The notes: generated by a model not told the origin, from the sequence alone. A DNA stretch of 64,000 nt from Thiobacillus sp. 65-29 (GCA_001899775.1 MKWN01000038.1:62001-126000); one strand, 5' to 3'; positions 33,253 through 42,050 are shown, numbered from the stretch's first letter. Numbers and translations are program-made.

Positions 33253-34493
33253 ACACCCTGCATCGCATCGACGGCCGCCTCCATTTCGAGGACGTGGCGC
33301 TGGATTCGCTCGCCGAACGCTTCGGCACCCCCCTCTACGTCTACTCGCGCGCCGCCCTCGAAGCCGCCTACCGTGCCTACGCGGACGCCTTCGCCGCCGT
33401 CCCGCACCTTGTCTGCTATGCGGTGAAAGCCAATTCCAGCCTCGCGGTTCTCAACGTGTTCGCGCGCCTGGGTGCCGGCTTCGATATCGTCTCCGGTGGG
33501 GAACTCGCCCGCGTGCTGGCCGCCGGCGGCGACCCCGGCAAGGTGGTGTTCTCCGGCGTCGGCAAATCCGCGGCCGAGATGCGCGCCGCGCTGGAGGCCG
33601 GCATCCTGTGCTTCAACGTCGAGTCCGAGAGCGAACTGCACCGCCTGAACCGTGTGGCCGGCGAGCTCGGGCGGACTGCGCCGATTTCGTTTCGGGTCAA
33701 TCCCGATGTCGACGCACGGACCCATCCCTACATCTCCACCGGCCTTAAGCAGAACAAGTTCGGCGTGCCGATCGCCCAGGCGCATGCGCTCTACCGGCAG
33801 GCTGCGAGCCTGCCGCATCTCGCGGTCGTCGGCATCGACTGCCACATCGGCTCGCAGCTCACCGATCTTTCGCCGCTGGCGGACGCCGCTGACCGCGTAC
33901 TTGCCCTGGTCGATGCCCTCGCCGCCGACGGCATCCTCCTTCAGCACATCGACCTCGGCGGCGGTGTCGGCATCCGCTACCGCGACGAGACGCCGCCCGA
34001 CCTCGCCGCCTACGGCCGCGTGCTGGCCGGGAAATTCGCCGGGCGCCGCGAGACGCTGCTGCTCGAACCGGGGCGCTCACTGGTCGGTAACGCCGGCCTG
34101 CTGCTCACGCGTGTCGAGTACCTGAAGCCTGGCGAAGAGAAGAATTTCGCCATTGTCGACGCCGCGATGAACGACCTGATGCGCCCGGCCCTGTACGAAG
34201 CCTTTCACGAAATCGTCGCGGTCGACGAAAGAAGCGTGCCTGCCCGGCGCTACGACATCGTCGGCCCGATTTGCGAAACCGGCGATTTTATTGGCTTTGC
34301 GCGTGATCTCGCGATCGAGGAAGGCGATCTCCTCGCCATTCTTTCGGCCGGCGCCTACGGCATGAGCATGGCCTCGAACTACAATTCGCGCCCGCGCGCC
34401 GCCGAAGTGCTCGTCGACAAGAACAAAATTCATTTGATCCGCGACCGCGAGACGTTCGCTGCCTTGATCACCGGAGAACGGCTTCCTGATTGA
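33249..34493 (+). CDS. lysA: Diaminopimelate decarboxylase
   Basis: A 414-residue PLP enzyme that makes L-lysine from meso-diaminopimelate. PLP lysine lies in VCYAVKANSSLAVL. Other motifs are GFDIVSGGEL, GIDCHIGSQLTD, HIDLGGGVGIRY, EPGRSLVGNAG and the catalytic Cys in GPICETGDF. A GTG start at 33249 overlaps the lptM stop; no ATG is available near the family start. Confidence 0.96.
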   Translation: MNTLHRIDGRLHFEDVALDSLAERFGTPLYVYSRAALEAAYRAYADAFAAVPHLVCYAVKANSSLAVLNVFARLGAGFDIVSGGELARVLAAGGDPGKVVFSGVGKSAAEMRAALEAGILCFNVESESELHRLNRVAGELGRTAPISFRVNPDVDARTHPYISTGLKQNKFGVPIAQAHALYRQAASLPHLAVVGIDCHIGSQLTDLSPLADAADRVLALVDALAADGILLQHIDLGGGVGIRYRDETPPDLAAYGRVLAGKFAGRRETLLLEPGRSLVGNAGLLLTRVEYLKPGEEKNFAIVDAAMNDLMRPALYEAFHEIVAVDERSVPARRYDIVGPICETGDFIGFARDLAIEEGDLLAILSAGAYGMSMASNYNSRPRAAEVLVDKNKIHLIRDRETFAALITGERLPD

Positions 34494-34797
34494 CTCTGCA
34501 CCATGCGCGCCAAACGTCCAAGAGGGTGCTTTTTGGTATCGTCCCGATACATTTTGTTTCACTGCGACATTTTTCTGTGGCGGCCCCACGCCGCGCATTG
34601 ACTATTCGTTGAACACTCCGCAAAACGCTCTAGAATGGGATTCACCAAGCGGAGCTTCGGTATCGCCCGTCTCCATGCGGGTTTCGGGCATTTCGTTGCC
34701 TGTCGGTACCACGCTTTGGAAGTGCATGTCTGACTGCACGTTGCTTCAAAAATGTAGTGACTGGTAAGTACGTTCAACTTCTGAAGGAGTGTTAAAG
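34494..34797 (+). promoter_or_regulatory. lysA-histone-like intergenic region with promoter and long leader
   Basis: These 304 bases hold no convincing gene. A good sigma-70 promoter is visible: TTGAAC (34609-34614), a 16-base spacer, and TAGAAT (34631-34636). It leaves a leader of about 155 bases containing GC-rich inverted segments (CCCGTCTCCATGCGGG). GGAG at 34786 serves the histone-like gene. Confidence 0.6.
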
Positions 34798-35475
34798 ATG
34801 GCAACAGCGAAGAAACCCGCCGCCAAACCGGCGGCCAAGAAGGCGGCAGCCAAGCCGGCTGCGAAGAAGGCCGCCCCGGCCAAGAAGGCAGCGCCGGCAA
34901 AGAAGGCCGCCGCCAAACCCGCAGTGAAGAAGGCCACCGCCAAGCCGGCTGCGAAGAAGGCCGCCCCGGCCAAGAAGCCCGCAGTGAAGAAAGCCGCCCC
35001 CGCCAAGAAGGCCGCTCCGGCCAAAAAGGCAGCAGCGGTCAAGAAGCCCGCAGTGAAGAAGGCCGCCGCCAAACCGGCTGTGAAGAAGGCCGCTCCGGCG
35101 AAGAAACCCGCCGTCAAGAAAGCCGCCCCCGCCAAGAAGGCCGCTCCGGCCAAAAAGGCAGCAGCGGCCAAGAAGCCCGCAGTGAAGAAGGCCGCCGCCA
35201 AGCCGGCTGTGAAGAAGGCCGCTCCGGCGAAGAAACCCGCTGCAAAGAAAGCGGCCCCCGCCAAGAAAGCCGCTCCGGCGAAAAAGCCCGCTGCAAAGAA
35301 AGCGGCTCCCGCGAAGAAGCCCGCTGCCAAGCCGGCTGCGAAGAAGGCCGCTCCGGCGAAGAAACCCGCCGCGAAGAAGGCCGCTCCCGCCAAGCCTGCA
35401 CCGGCCACGGCGCCTGCCGCGGCGCCTGCTGCCCCCGCACCGGCGGTACCGGTCATCAAGCCCTTCGGGCTCTAA
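34798..35475 (+). CDS. Histone H1-like Lys/Ala/Pro-rich DNA-binding protein
   Basis: A 225-residue protein that is almost entirely AAKKPAVKKAAPAKK-type repeats from residue 2 to about 200, ending in an Ala/Pro tail and IKPFGL. Such proteins resemble eukaryotic histone H1 tails and AlgP/PhaF C-termini, and bind DNA nonspecifically in the nucleoid. No globular domain is visible. The DNA is internally repetitive, so length variation between strains is likely. The ATG at 34798 follows GGAG by 8 bases. Confidence 0.85.
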   Translation: MATAKKPAAKPAAKKAAAKPAAKKAAPAKKAAPAKKAAAKPAVKKATAKPAAKKAAPAKKPAVKKAAPAKKAAPAKKAAAVKKPAVKKAAAKPAVKKAAPAKKPAVKKAAPAKKAAPAKKAAAAKKPAVKKAAAKPAVKKAAPAKKPAAKKAAPAKKAAPAKKPAAKKAAPAKKPAAKPAAKKAAPAKKPAAKKAAPAKPAPATAPAAAPAAPAPAVPVIKPFGL

Positions 35476-35499
35476 CAGGTCGGGCGCTGCCCAATCTGA

Positions 35500-35524
35500 A
35501 ACGGGGGCCTGGCCCCCGTTTTTA
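35500..35524 (+). terminator. Rho-independent terminator of the histone-like gene
   Basis: ACGGGGGC-CTG-GCCCCCGT-like stem followed by five T residues, 25 bases after the stop. Confidence 0.85.
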
Positions 35525-36124
35525 TTCTTCCCGCACACGCGCCAGGAGTCGCTGCGTCCACCGCAGGCGTACCACCAGCAACAGGCCGAGCACACCCGCG
35601 TAGACGAGCGGTTCGGTCAGATCCTTCTTCACCAGCCACAGGAAATGCAGCACCCCCAGTACCGCCGCCGGATAAATCAGCCGGTGCAGCAATTGCCAGC
35701 GGCGGCCGAGTCGGCGCATGGCGGCCCGGGTGGACGTCGCTGCCAGAGGCACGAGCAGGACAAAGGCGGTAAACCCCGCCGTGATGAAGGGCCGTTCGAG
35801 GATGTCGCGCGCAATGGCGCGCGGATCGAAGGACTGGTCCAGCCAGAAATAGGTGAGCGCATGCAGGCAGGCGTAGAAGAAGGCGAACAGGCCGAGCATG
35901 CGACGGTGGCGCACCAGGCCGGAGCGACCGGTGAGCCGCCGCAGCGGCGTCACGGCAAGGGTCAGCAACAAACCGATCAGCGCCCAGGTCCCCGTCGAGT
36001 GCGCGACGAATTCGACCGGGTCCGCCCCCAGCCCACCCCACACACCGAGCAGAATCAGCCGCAGCAGGGGCAGGCAGCCGGCGACGAACAGCCAACTTCC
36101 CGGCCGCCGCAGCAGACCGTGCAT
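35522..36124 (-). CDS. msrQ: MsrQ haem-binding membrane subunit
   Basis: A 200-residue protein with about six membrane helices and the haem histidines in RHRRMLGLFAFFYACLHALTYF and LLHRLIYPAAVLGVLHFLWL. MsrQ passes quinol electrons to the periplasmic MsrP to repair methionine sulfoxide in envelope proteins. Its start overlaps the msrP stop by one base (TGATG). Confidence 0.93.
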   Translation of the reverse strand: MHGLLRRPGSWLFVAGCLPLLRLILLGVWGGLGADPVEFVAHSTGTWALIGLLLTLAVTPLRRLTGRSGLVRHRRMLGLFAFFYACLHALTYFWLDQSFDPRAIARDILERPFITAGFTAFVLLVPLAATSTRAAMRRLGRRWQLLHRLIYPAAVLGVLHFLWLVKKDLTEPLVYAGVLGLLLVVRLRWTQRLLARVREE

Positions 36125-37059
36125 CAGAAGTACCGCTTCAGATCCATGCCGCGATACAGCCCGGCGACCGCATCAGCGTAGCCGTTGAACATCAGCGTGT
36201 CGCGGCGGAACAGTTCGCCGATGCGGCGTTCCTTCGCCTGGCTCCAGCGCGGATGGGCGACCTGCGGATTGACGTTGGAATAGAAGCCGTACTCGTCGGG
36301 TGCCGCCGCCATCCACGCGGTGCGCGGCGGCTTCTCGACGAAACGGATGCGCACCAGGGATTTCGCACTCTTGAAGCCATACTTCCACGGCACCACGAGA
36401 CGGATCGGCGCACCGTTCTGGTTCGGCAGCACCTCGCCGTAGAGACCGACCGCGAGCAGGGTGAGCGGATGCATGGCCTCGTCCATACGCAGCCCCTCGA
36501 CGTAGGGCCAGTCGAGCACACGCCGGCGCTGCCCGGGCATCTGCGCGGGATCGTGGAGGCTGACGAATTCGAGGTACTTCGCGTCGCCGGTCGGCTCGGC
36601 GCGGCGGATGAGCTCGGCCAGCGAGAATCCCACCCAGGGAATCACCATCGACCAGCCTTCGACGCAGCGCAGGCGGTAGACGCGCTCCTCCAGCGGTGCC
36701 AGGCGCAGCAGCGCGTCGATATCCCACACCCGCGGCCGGTTCACCGCGCCTTCGACCGCCACCGTCCAGGGACGGGTGCGCAGGCTGTCGGCACGCGCGG
36801 CCGGATCGTCCTTGCCGCTGCCGAACTCGTAAAAATTATTGTAGGTGGTGATGTCCCGATAGGGCGTGCGCGCCTCGTCGGGCGCCTGCGGGTCCGCGCG
36901 CACCCCCGTCAGCCGCGCGGGCGCCGCCTCCGCCGTCGCGCCGAACCCCGCCGCCAGCGCCAGCGCACCGATACCCTGCATGAAGCGGCGGCGCTCGCGG
37001 TAGATGTCGGGCGGGGTGATCTCGGAGGGCAGGATGTCGGGAGAATGGCGGGGCGGCAT
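36124..37059 (-). CDS. msrP: MsrP periplasmic methionine sulfoxide reductase catalytic subunit
   Basis: A 311-residue molybdopterin enzyme. The Tat motif [16 protein letters not shown] sits about residues 24-40. The sulfite-oxidase-type fold follows, with the Mo-ligating cysteine in [15 protein letters not shown] and the typical NNFYEFG and [14 protein letters not shown]. It repairs oxidised periplasmic proteins with MsrQ. The start is 37059 ([20 protein letters not shown]). Confidence 0.95.
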   Translation of the reverse strand: MPPRHSPDILPSEITPPDIYRERRRFMQGIGALALAAGFGATAEAAPARLTGVRADPQAPDEARTPYRDITTYNNFYEFGSGKDDPAARADSLRTRPWTVAVEGAVNRPRVWDIDALLRLAPLEERVYRLRCVEGWSMVIPWVGFSLAELIRRAEPTGDAKYLEFVSLHDPAQMPGQRRRVLDWPYVEGLRMDEAMHPLTLLAVGLYGEVLPNQNGAPIRLVVPWKYGFKSAKSLVRIRFVEKPPRTAWMAAAPDEYGFYSNVNPQVAHPRWSQAKERRIGELFRRDTLMFNGYADAVAGLYRGMDLKRYF

Positions 37060-37305
37060 GGCTGGCTCGGTTTTGGACTTTGGAACGCGCCTGGTACTGG
37101 TGGGCAAATACGACCTGTCTACTGGACCACGTTTGACGGCGTTGGTTTCGCGGCGGCCGAGTGGCCAGTACGACGCATGTCACTGACGAAACCGCTGACG
37201 GGCTGTCGACGACTCGTCAGGATTTCCCCTGCCCAAGCCGCGCCCCGCCCGTGTTCGTGCCCGAAACCATGCGCCTTTTCATGAAGTTGGCGCACGCGTG
37301 GTGGC
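37060..37305. other. msrP/small-gene intergenic region
   Basis: No gene supported. A GACCTGTCTACTGGACC segment near 37108 is partly palindromic and could be an msrPQ operator. CTGACG...CGTCAG (37195-37220) is a candidate enhancer site for the sigma-54 promoter downstream. Both are weak. Confidence 0.35.
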
Positions 37306-37321
37306 TGGCATGAACACTGCA
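37306..37321 (+). promoter_or_regulatory. Sigma-54 promoter of a small unknown gene
   Basis: TGGCATG-AACA-CTGCA with GG (37307-37308) and GC (37319-37320) exactly 10 bases apart. The predicted transcript start near 37332 lies just before the ribosome-binding site. Confidence 0.7.
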
Positions 37322-37357
37322 ACAGTCCTTGCAAAGACGACGCAAGGAGACCCGAAC

Positions 37358-37621
37358 ATGATCGAAATGGAAAATGGTGGCTCGCTCGACATCAACCTGC
37401 GCGAAGACAGCCACGGACGCGACCGTGTGGCGCTGACGCTCGGACAGGGCTGCACGCTCGAACTCAGCCCGCACCAGGCGCGCGTGCTGGCGACCGAACT
37501 CATCATGGCGGTGAATCGCGCCGAGGTGCGCAGCAACCTCAAGCACAGCCACAACATGACCCGCGGCGGAGACACCGGCTCGCAGCGGCGCGGCCCGTTC
37601 CATCAGGCGTTCGCGAAATAG
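37358..37621 (+). CDS. Small hypothetical protein
   Basis: An 87-residue soluble protein I do not recognise: MIEMENGGSLDINLREDSHGRDRVALTLG, then LELSPHQARVLATELIMAVNRAEVRSNLKHSHN and a basic tail. The middle may be a single amphipathic helix. The ATG at 37358 has an excellent AGGAGA 7 bases upstream and a sigma-54 promoter. Together with a strong downstream terminator, this argues for a real monocistronic gene. Nitrogen or stress control is suggested by the promoter only. Confidence 0.7.
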   Translation: MIEMENGGSLDINLREDSHGRDRVALTLGQGCTLELSPHQARVLATELIMAVNRAEVRSNLKHSHNMTRGGDTGSQRRGPFHQAFAK

Positions 37622-37737
37622 ATTTCAAGGCCAGCCGGCTTCGGCTGGACCGGGGCAGCGGGCGCGCAGGCCTGAGCTTGCCCGACAAGACGCCTCCGCA
37701 TTGTCGGGGGCCCGCCATCCGTGATAGGGTGGCACTA

Positions 37738-37768
37738 GGCGCGAGGTTCGTCCTCGCGCCTTTTTATT
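37738..37768 (+). terminator. Rho-independent terminator before trx gene
   Basis: Perfect 9-bp stem GGCGCGAGG-TTCGT-CCTCGCGCC followed by TTTTTATT. It lies 117 bases after the small gene and 24 bases before the thioredoxin ATG. Confidence 0.85.
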
Positions 37769-37791
37769 CGTCAACGCTTCCGGGAATCAGC

Positions 37792-38166
37792 ATGGCCGTC
37801 ATCGAACTCACCAAGGACAATTTCGAATCCACCATCAACGGCAACGATGTCGTCATCGTCGACTTCTGGGCGCCGTGGTGCGGTCCCTGCCGCGGCTTCG
37901 CCCCGGTTTTCGAAGCGGCATCCGACAAGCATGCCGGCATCGTGTTCGCGAAGGTCAATACCGAGGTGGAGCAGGAACTGGCCGGGTTCTTCCAGATTCG
38001 TTCGATCCCCACCCTGATGGTGTTCCGCGAGCAGGTCATCCTCTATTCGGAAGCCGGCTCCCTGCCCGCCAGCGCGCTCGACGCCCTGATCGAACAGGTG
38101 ATGGGCCTGGACATGGCGCAGGTGCACAAGGATATCGCCGAACAGCAGGCCCAGGGAGAGGCCTGA
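37792..38166 (+). CDS. Thioredoxin-family protein
   Basis: A 124-residue protein with a thioredoxin fold and the active site FWAPWCGPCRGFAPVF, plus the cis-proline in IRSIPTLMVF. It is slightly longer than TrxA, with a C-terminal helix (MGLDMAQVHKDIAEQQ). It would be a cytoplasmic disulfide reductase. A possible promoter (TTGTCG-N18-TAGGGT) lies upstream of the terminator hairpin, so the hairpin may lie in its own leader. Its stop abuts the convergent hda stop. Confidence 0.88.
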   Translation: MAVIELTKDNFESTINGNDVVIVDFWAPWCGPCRGFAPVFEAASDKHAGIVFAKVNTEVEQELAGFFQIRSIPTLMVFREQVILYSEAGSLPASALDALIEQVMGLDMAQVHKDIAEQQAQGEA

Positions 38167-38820
38167 TCAGGATCGGTCGCCACCCGCCAGCAACTGCCGC
38201 AACAGCGGCAGCGTGATCGGGCGCCGCGTTTCCAGGCTGAAACGGTCGAGCGCCTCCAGCACCCCCAGCAGGCTCTGCATGTCCCGCGCCGTGTATTTGA
38301 GCAGGTAGTCGGCGACCTGCGGGTCGAGGCGGAACCCCAGCGTTTCCGCATGATGTGCCAGCGCGGCGCGCTTCTCCGCGTCGTTCAGGCCCTGGATCTG
38401 GAACACCAGCCCCCAGCCCAGGCGCGTGGCCAGTTCCGGGAGGATCGGCAGCCCGGCCGGGGGCAGGCGGCCCGCCGCCAGCCACAGCCCGCCCGCCTCG
38501 CGCACGCGGTTGAACGTGGCGAAGGCAGCGCGCTGCTGCGCGTCGCTCCAGCTCTCCACCGTATCCGCCACCACCACATCGGCTGCATCGGCCCCCCCAA
38601 TGTTCACGCTCAGGCCGCGCATAGTGCAGGCGCGCGCGCACGCGGCGAGTAGATAACTCTTGCCACTGCCCGGCGTACCCCAAACGTAGACCATGCGCTC
38701 GGCGGCTTGTCCATCAAGCATGGCACGCAGTTGCGCCATCAGTTCGACGTTACGCCCGACGATGAAGCGGTCGAGATCAGGCGTGGCCGGGGGGCGGATG
38801 TCGAGGACGAGCTGCTGCAT
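38167..38820 (-). CDS. hda: DnaA inactivator Hda
   Basis: A 217-residue AAA+ protein that promotes DnaA-ATP hydrolysis with the sliding clamp. The N-terminal MQQLVLDI is the clamp-binding motif. Next come Walker A VWGTPGSGKSYLL and the DnaA-like helical lid. The start at 38820 matches this motif; the longer ORF is unsupported. Walker B is degenerate, as is common in short betaproteobacterial Hda. Confidence 0.9.
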   Translation of the reverse strand: MQQLVLDIRPPATPDLDRFIVGRNVELMAQLRAMLDGQAAERMVYVWGTPGSGKSYLLAACARACTMRGLSVNIGGADAADVVVADTVESWSDAQQRAAFATFNRVREAGGLWLAAGRLPPAGLPILPELATRLGWGLVFQIQGLNDAEKRAALAHHAETLGFRLDPQVADYLLKYTARDMQSLLGVLEALDRFSLETRRPITLPLLRQLLAGGDRS

Positions 38821-38915
38821 GGCGGTGTTATTGATTCGGCCATCTGAAGTTTGAAGTGGCGGGGTAATCCGATTCGATATTGCAAGATCGGGAAGGTGAA
38901 TGGGCCGAAGCAATA

Positions 38916-39291
38916 ATCCTAAAAACCGCAGTTGGACGCGCCCGATGGTGCGTCGGATCGCGTGCCTGCCGCGAAGCAACGACGCCGCAGGCGCGACCGC
39001 GTAGCGCGGAGCAGGGGCCCCTTTGGGGATGCGACCGCGAAGCGGGATGCAGGCGCCCCAGGGCGCGGTCGCTGGCACCCCTGCGCTGGCCGATCCCCGC
39101 TGCGCGGGGCCCCTCGTCCCACGCTCCGGGGCGCCCCTGCAAGGAGGCGCGACAAAGGCAGGTGCGTGAGCCGGCGTGCCAGCGGGTGCGTAGCGGTCTC
39201 ACCCAACAGGTGAAGGCGAATGAAGCCTGAAGGTTCAGCGTTCATACGATGTCCGTAAGGGAATGGAGCGGTCAACTGCGGTTTTTAGGAT
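38916..39291. mobile_element. MITE-like element with 19-bp perfect terminal inverted repeats
   Basis: ATCCTAAAAACCGCAGTTG at 38916-38934 is exactly reverse-complemented at 39273-39291. The 376-base element has no credible ORF. Its core is rich in GC palindromes (CGCGTAGCGCG, GGGGCCCC, GCGCGGGGC). This fits a non-autonomous inverted-repeat element. A target duplication is not clear. Confidence 0.55.
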
Positions 39292-39310
39292 AATGAATTA
39301 AAACAGCGCT

Positions 39311-39396
39311 CTATTGAGGCGGCTCAACGAATCTGTCCACCCCTGAAGCTCTTGCAAACCGATACGGCTTCAAATTTCTTCGCGCCGCCTCAATAG
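39311..39396. repeat. Short inverted-repeat element
   Basis: Perfect 13-bp inverted repeat CTATTGAGGCGGC (39311-39323) / GCCGCCTCAATAG (39384-39396) with a 60-base AT-richer centre, in the gene-free gap before nadA. Confidence 0.55.
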
Positions 39397-39511
39397 TGTA
39401 CTGCTTCGCAATGATCGGCACGTGTCTCCATAGCGGCAGGCGTCGAAAGCGATGCCGCCGCGCCGTCCTGGCGCTATACTTTTCCGTTTCCGCCGCACCC
39501 CGAGTCCAGAC

Positions 39512-40576
39512 ATGCCCGCCGCTTTTCCCGTTCCGGTGAAACCCGTCATCCAGCCGCCCCCCCTGGTGGAGGAGACGCTCGATCCTGCCGAACGCGACGC
39601 GCTGAAGACGCGCATCAAGGCGCTGATGAAGGCGCAGGACGCGGTGCTGGTCGCGCACTACTATACCTCGGGCGACCTGCAGGACCTCGCCGAGGAAACC
39701 GGCGGCTGCGTGTCCGACAGCCTGGAAATGGCGCGTTTCGGCCATGCCCACCCGGCGAAGACGCTGATCGTCGCAGGGGTGAAGTTCATGGGCGAAACGG
39801 CGAAGATCCTCAATCCGGAAAAGCGCGTGCTCATGCCCGACCTCGGCGCGGAATGCTCGCTCGACCTCGCCTGCCCGGCCGACGAGTTCGCCGCCTTCTG
39901 CGACGCGCACCCCGACCGCCTGTCGGTCGTCTATGCGAACACCAGCGCTGCGGTGAAGGCACGCGCCGACTGGGTCGTCACCTCGGGCATCGCGGCGAAG
40001 ATCGTCAAATACCTGCATCGCCAGGGCCACAAGCTCGTGTGGGCGCCGGACCGCCATCTGGGCGAATACGTGCGCGAGGTCACCGGCGCCGACATGATCC
40101 TGTGGCAGGGCTCGTGCGTGGTACACGAGGCGTTCAAGGCGGAGGCGCTGAAGACGCTGCGCGCCGAACATCCGGATGCCGCGGTGCTGGTGCACCCGGA
40201 GTCGCCCGAGGCCGTCATCGCCCTCGCCGACGTGGTCGGCTCGACCACGCAGTTGATCGAGGCGGTGCGCACCCTGCCCAACCCGGAATTCATTATCGCC
40301 ACCGACAACGGCATCTTCCACAAGATGCACGCCGTCGCCCCCGGCAAGCGCCTGATCGAGGCGCCGACGGCGGGCGTCGGCGCGACCTGCACCTCGTGCG
40401 CGCACTGTCCGTGGATGGCGATGAACGATCTGCGCAGCCTCGCCGCCGTACTGGAGCACGGCAGCAACGAAATCCATATCGAGGAATCGATCCGCGCGCG
40501 CGCCGCGGTGTCGATCCAGCGCATGCTGGACTTCGCCGCCGCAGAGAAAGCCGGCCGCATCCAGCTCGGCGACTGA
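39512..40576 (+). CDS. nadA: Quinolinate synthase A
   Basis: A 354-residue [4Fe-4S] enzyme that condenses iminoaspartate with DHAP to quinolinate for NAD synthesis. Cluster cysteines are in [26 protein letters not shown] and [18 protein letters not shown]. Substrate motifs include [16 protein letters not shown] and [11 protein letters not shown] at 39512 is chosen over the longer ORF. A TATACT box lies about 35 bases upstream. Confidence 0.96.
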   Translation: MPAAFPVPVKPVIQPPPLVEETLDPAERDALKTRIKALMKAQDAVLVAHYYTSGDLQDLAEETGGCVSDSLEMARFGHAHPAKTLIVAGVKFMGETAKILNPEKRVLMPDLGAECSLDLACPADEFAAFCDAHPDRLSVVYANTSAAVKARADWVVTSGIAAKIVKYLHRQGHKLVWAPDRHLGEYVREVTGADMILWQGSCVVHEAFKAEALKTLRAEHPDAAVLVHPESPEAVIALADVVGSTTQLIEAVRTLPNPEFIIATDNGIFHKMHAVAPGKRLIEAPTAGVGATCTSCAHCPWMAMNDLRSLAAVLEHGSNEIHIEESIRARAAVSIQRMLDFAAAEKAGRIQLGD

Positions 40577-40587
40577 GGCGCAGCACC

Positions 40588-41490
40588 ATGGCCGGTGGCA
40601 GCCTGCTCGCCCTGCTGGACGACATCGCCAGCGTGCTCGACGACGTGTCGGCGATGACCCAGCTCGCCGCGAAAAAGACCTCCGGCGTGCTCGGCGACGA
40701 TCTCGCGCTGAACGCGCAGCAGGTTGCCGGCGTGCGCGCCGCGCGCGAGCTGCCCGTGGTGTGGGCAGTCGCCAGGGGATCGATGCGCAACAAGCTGATC
40801 CTCGTTCCCGCGGCCCTCGCCATCAGCGCCGTCGCGCCGTGGGCGATCCTGCCGCTGCTCATGCTGGGCGGCGCCTTCCTCTGCTACGAAGGCGTGGAAA
40901 AGCTGGCCCACAAATATCTGCATCGCACGGAAGCGGCCGCGCACGAAGCCGGTCTCGCGCACGCGCTGGCCGATCCGGCAGCGGACCTGGTCGCGCTGGA
41001 GCGCGACAAGATCCGCGGCGCGGTGCGCACCGACTTCGTCCTTTCGGCCGAGATCATCGTCATCACCCTGGGTACCGTCGCGGCAGCCTCCTTCGGCGTG
41101 CAGCTCGCCGTGCTGGCGGGGATCGCCGTACTGATGACGGTCGGCGTCTACGGGCTGGTCGCCGGTATCGTCAAGCTCGACGATGCCGGGCTTTATCTCG
41201 CCGCGCGCCCCGGCCGGGTCGCGCGCGCGACCGGCCGCGCCCTGCTCGGTGCCGCGCCCTGGCTGATGAAAGCCCTCGCCGTCGTCGGTACCGCCGCAAT
41301 GTTCCTCGTCGGCGGCGGCATTCTCACGCACGGCATCCCGTCCCTGCACCATGCCGTCTCACTGATCACGCCGCAGCATGGCGTCGGCGGCGTGCTGCTA
41401 CCCTTGCTTGTCGACGCCGGGGTCGGCATCATCGCGGGTGCGGGGTTGCTCGCCGGCATCACGCTGGTTCGCCGCCTTGTCGGCCGCTGA
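40588..41490 (+). CDS. DUF808 (YedI-like) membrane protein
   Basis: A 300-residue inner-membrane protein with at least five hydrophobic segments. The family start is GGSLLALLDDIASVLDDVSAMTQLAAKKTSGVLGDDLALNAQQV, and VVWAVARGSMRNKLILVPAAL is typical. Function unknown. It lies 11 bases after nadA, so cotranscription is likely, but no functional link is known. Confidence 0.88.
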   Translation: MAGGSLLALLDDIASVLDDVSAMTQLAAKKTSGVLGDDLALNAQQVAGVRAARELPVVWAVARGSMRNKLILVPAALAISAVAPWAILPLLMLGGAFLCYEGVEKLAHKYLHRTEAAAHEAGLAHALADPAADLVALERDKIRGAVRTDFVLSAEIIVITLGTVAAASFGVQLAVLAGIAVLMTVGVYGLVAGIVKLDDAGLYLAARPGRVARATGRALLGAAPWLMKALAVVGTAAMFLVGGGILTHGIPSLHHAVSLITPQHGVGGVLLPLLVDAGVGIIAGAGLLAGITLVRRLVGR

Positions 41491-41515
41491 GCGAAGCGCG
41501 CGGCCGTTTGTACCA

Positions 41516-41544
41516 TTGTGAATTTAATATCAGAATACTCTAAT
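41516..41544 (+). promoter_or_regulatory. Sigma-70 promoter of the Spy/CpxP-like gene
   Basis: TTGTGA, a 17-base spacer, and TCTAAT in an AT-rich block with partial palindromes (GAATACTC, AATATTCATATTC). The transcript would start about 25 bases before the ATG. Confidence 0.55.
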
Positions 41545-41577
41545 ATTCATATTCCAACCTGACATGAAAGGTTTGCC

Positions 41578-41994
41578 ATGAACACCCTGCGTACGCTTCT
41601 CCTTACTCTCGTTCTGGTATCCGCGTCGGTTCACGCCGGCGAACGCGATGCCCTCAAGACCTACGTCTCGCCCGCGCCGTCGCTCATCGCGCTTGCCATC
41701 GACCACACCAAGGATCTCGGCCTCACCGATGCGCAGAAGGCCAAGCTCGAAGACTGGGTCAAGGCTTCGGATTGCGAACGCCGGGAGCACGAACTCGTTA
41801 CCGACCGCCAGGCGATCAACAAGGCCATACTCGACGGCCAGTCCAACGCCGAGGTGCAGAAGCTGATGCAGGACCTGCAGGTCAAGGAAAGCAAGCTGGT
41901 GTCCTCCAAGCTCGCCTGCCGTGACTACATCCGCAAGGTACTCAGCGAAGAACAGTTCAAGCGGCTGGTCGACCTGTATCGGGCGAAAAACTAG
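41578..41994 (+). CDS. Exported Spy/CpxP-like small protein
   Basis: A 138-residue protein with a signal peptide (MNTLRTLLLTLVLVSASVHA) and a helical mature part. It carries two LTxxQ-type motifs (LGLTDAQKAKLEDW and LSEEQFKRLVDLYR), as in periplasmic Spy/CpxP chaperones. Two cysteines (DCERRE, LACRDY) could form a disulfide. No closer assignment is possible. Confidence 0.65.
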   Translation: MNTLRTLLLTLVLVSASVHAGERDALKTYVSPAPSLIALAIDHTKDLGLTDAQKAKLEDWVKASDCERREHELVTDRQAINKAILDGQSNAEVQKLMQDLQVKESKLVSSKLACRDYIRKVLSEEQFKRLVDLYRAKN

Positions 41995-42003
41995 CAGGCC
42001 GAA

Positions 42004-42021
42004 CCTCCCGCCGGCGGGAGG
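42004..42021. repeat. 18-bp perfect palindrome after Spy-like gene
   Basis: CCTCCCGCC-GGCGGGAGG with no loop and no T-tract, 10 bases after the stop. It may serve as a transcript-end hairpin between the convergent genes. Confidence 0.5.
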
Positions 42022-42050
42022 GCGGACTGCCGGAGCGCGCGCAGCGCGGA

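Noticed and set aside
34800-35400. CRISPR-like regular repeats
   Set aside because: The periodicity comes from a coding Lys/Ala/Pro repeat; there are no unique spacers.
38828-39230. ORFs within the hda/nadA gap
   Set aside because: They lie inside the MITE-like GC-palindromic core, are Arg/Pro/Ala-rich in all frames and lack ribosome-binding sites.
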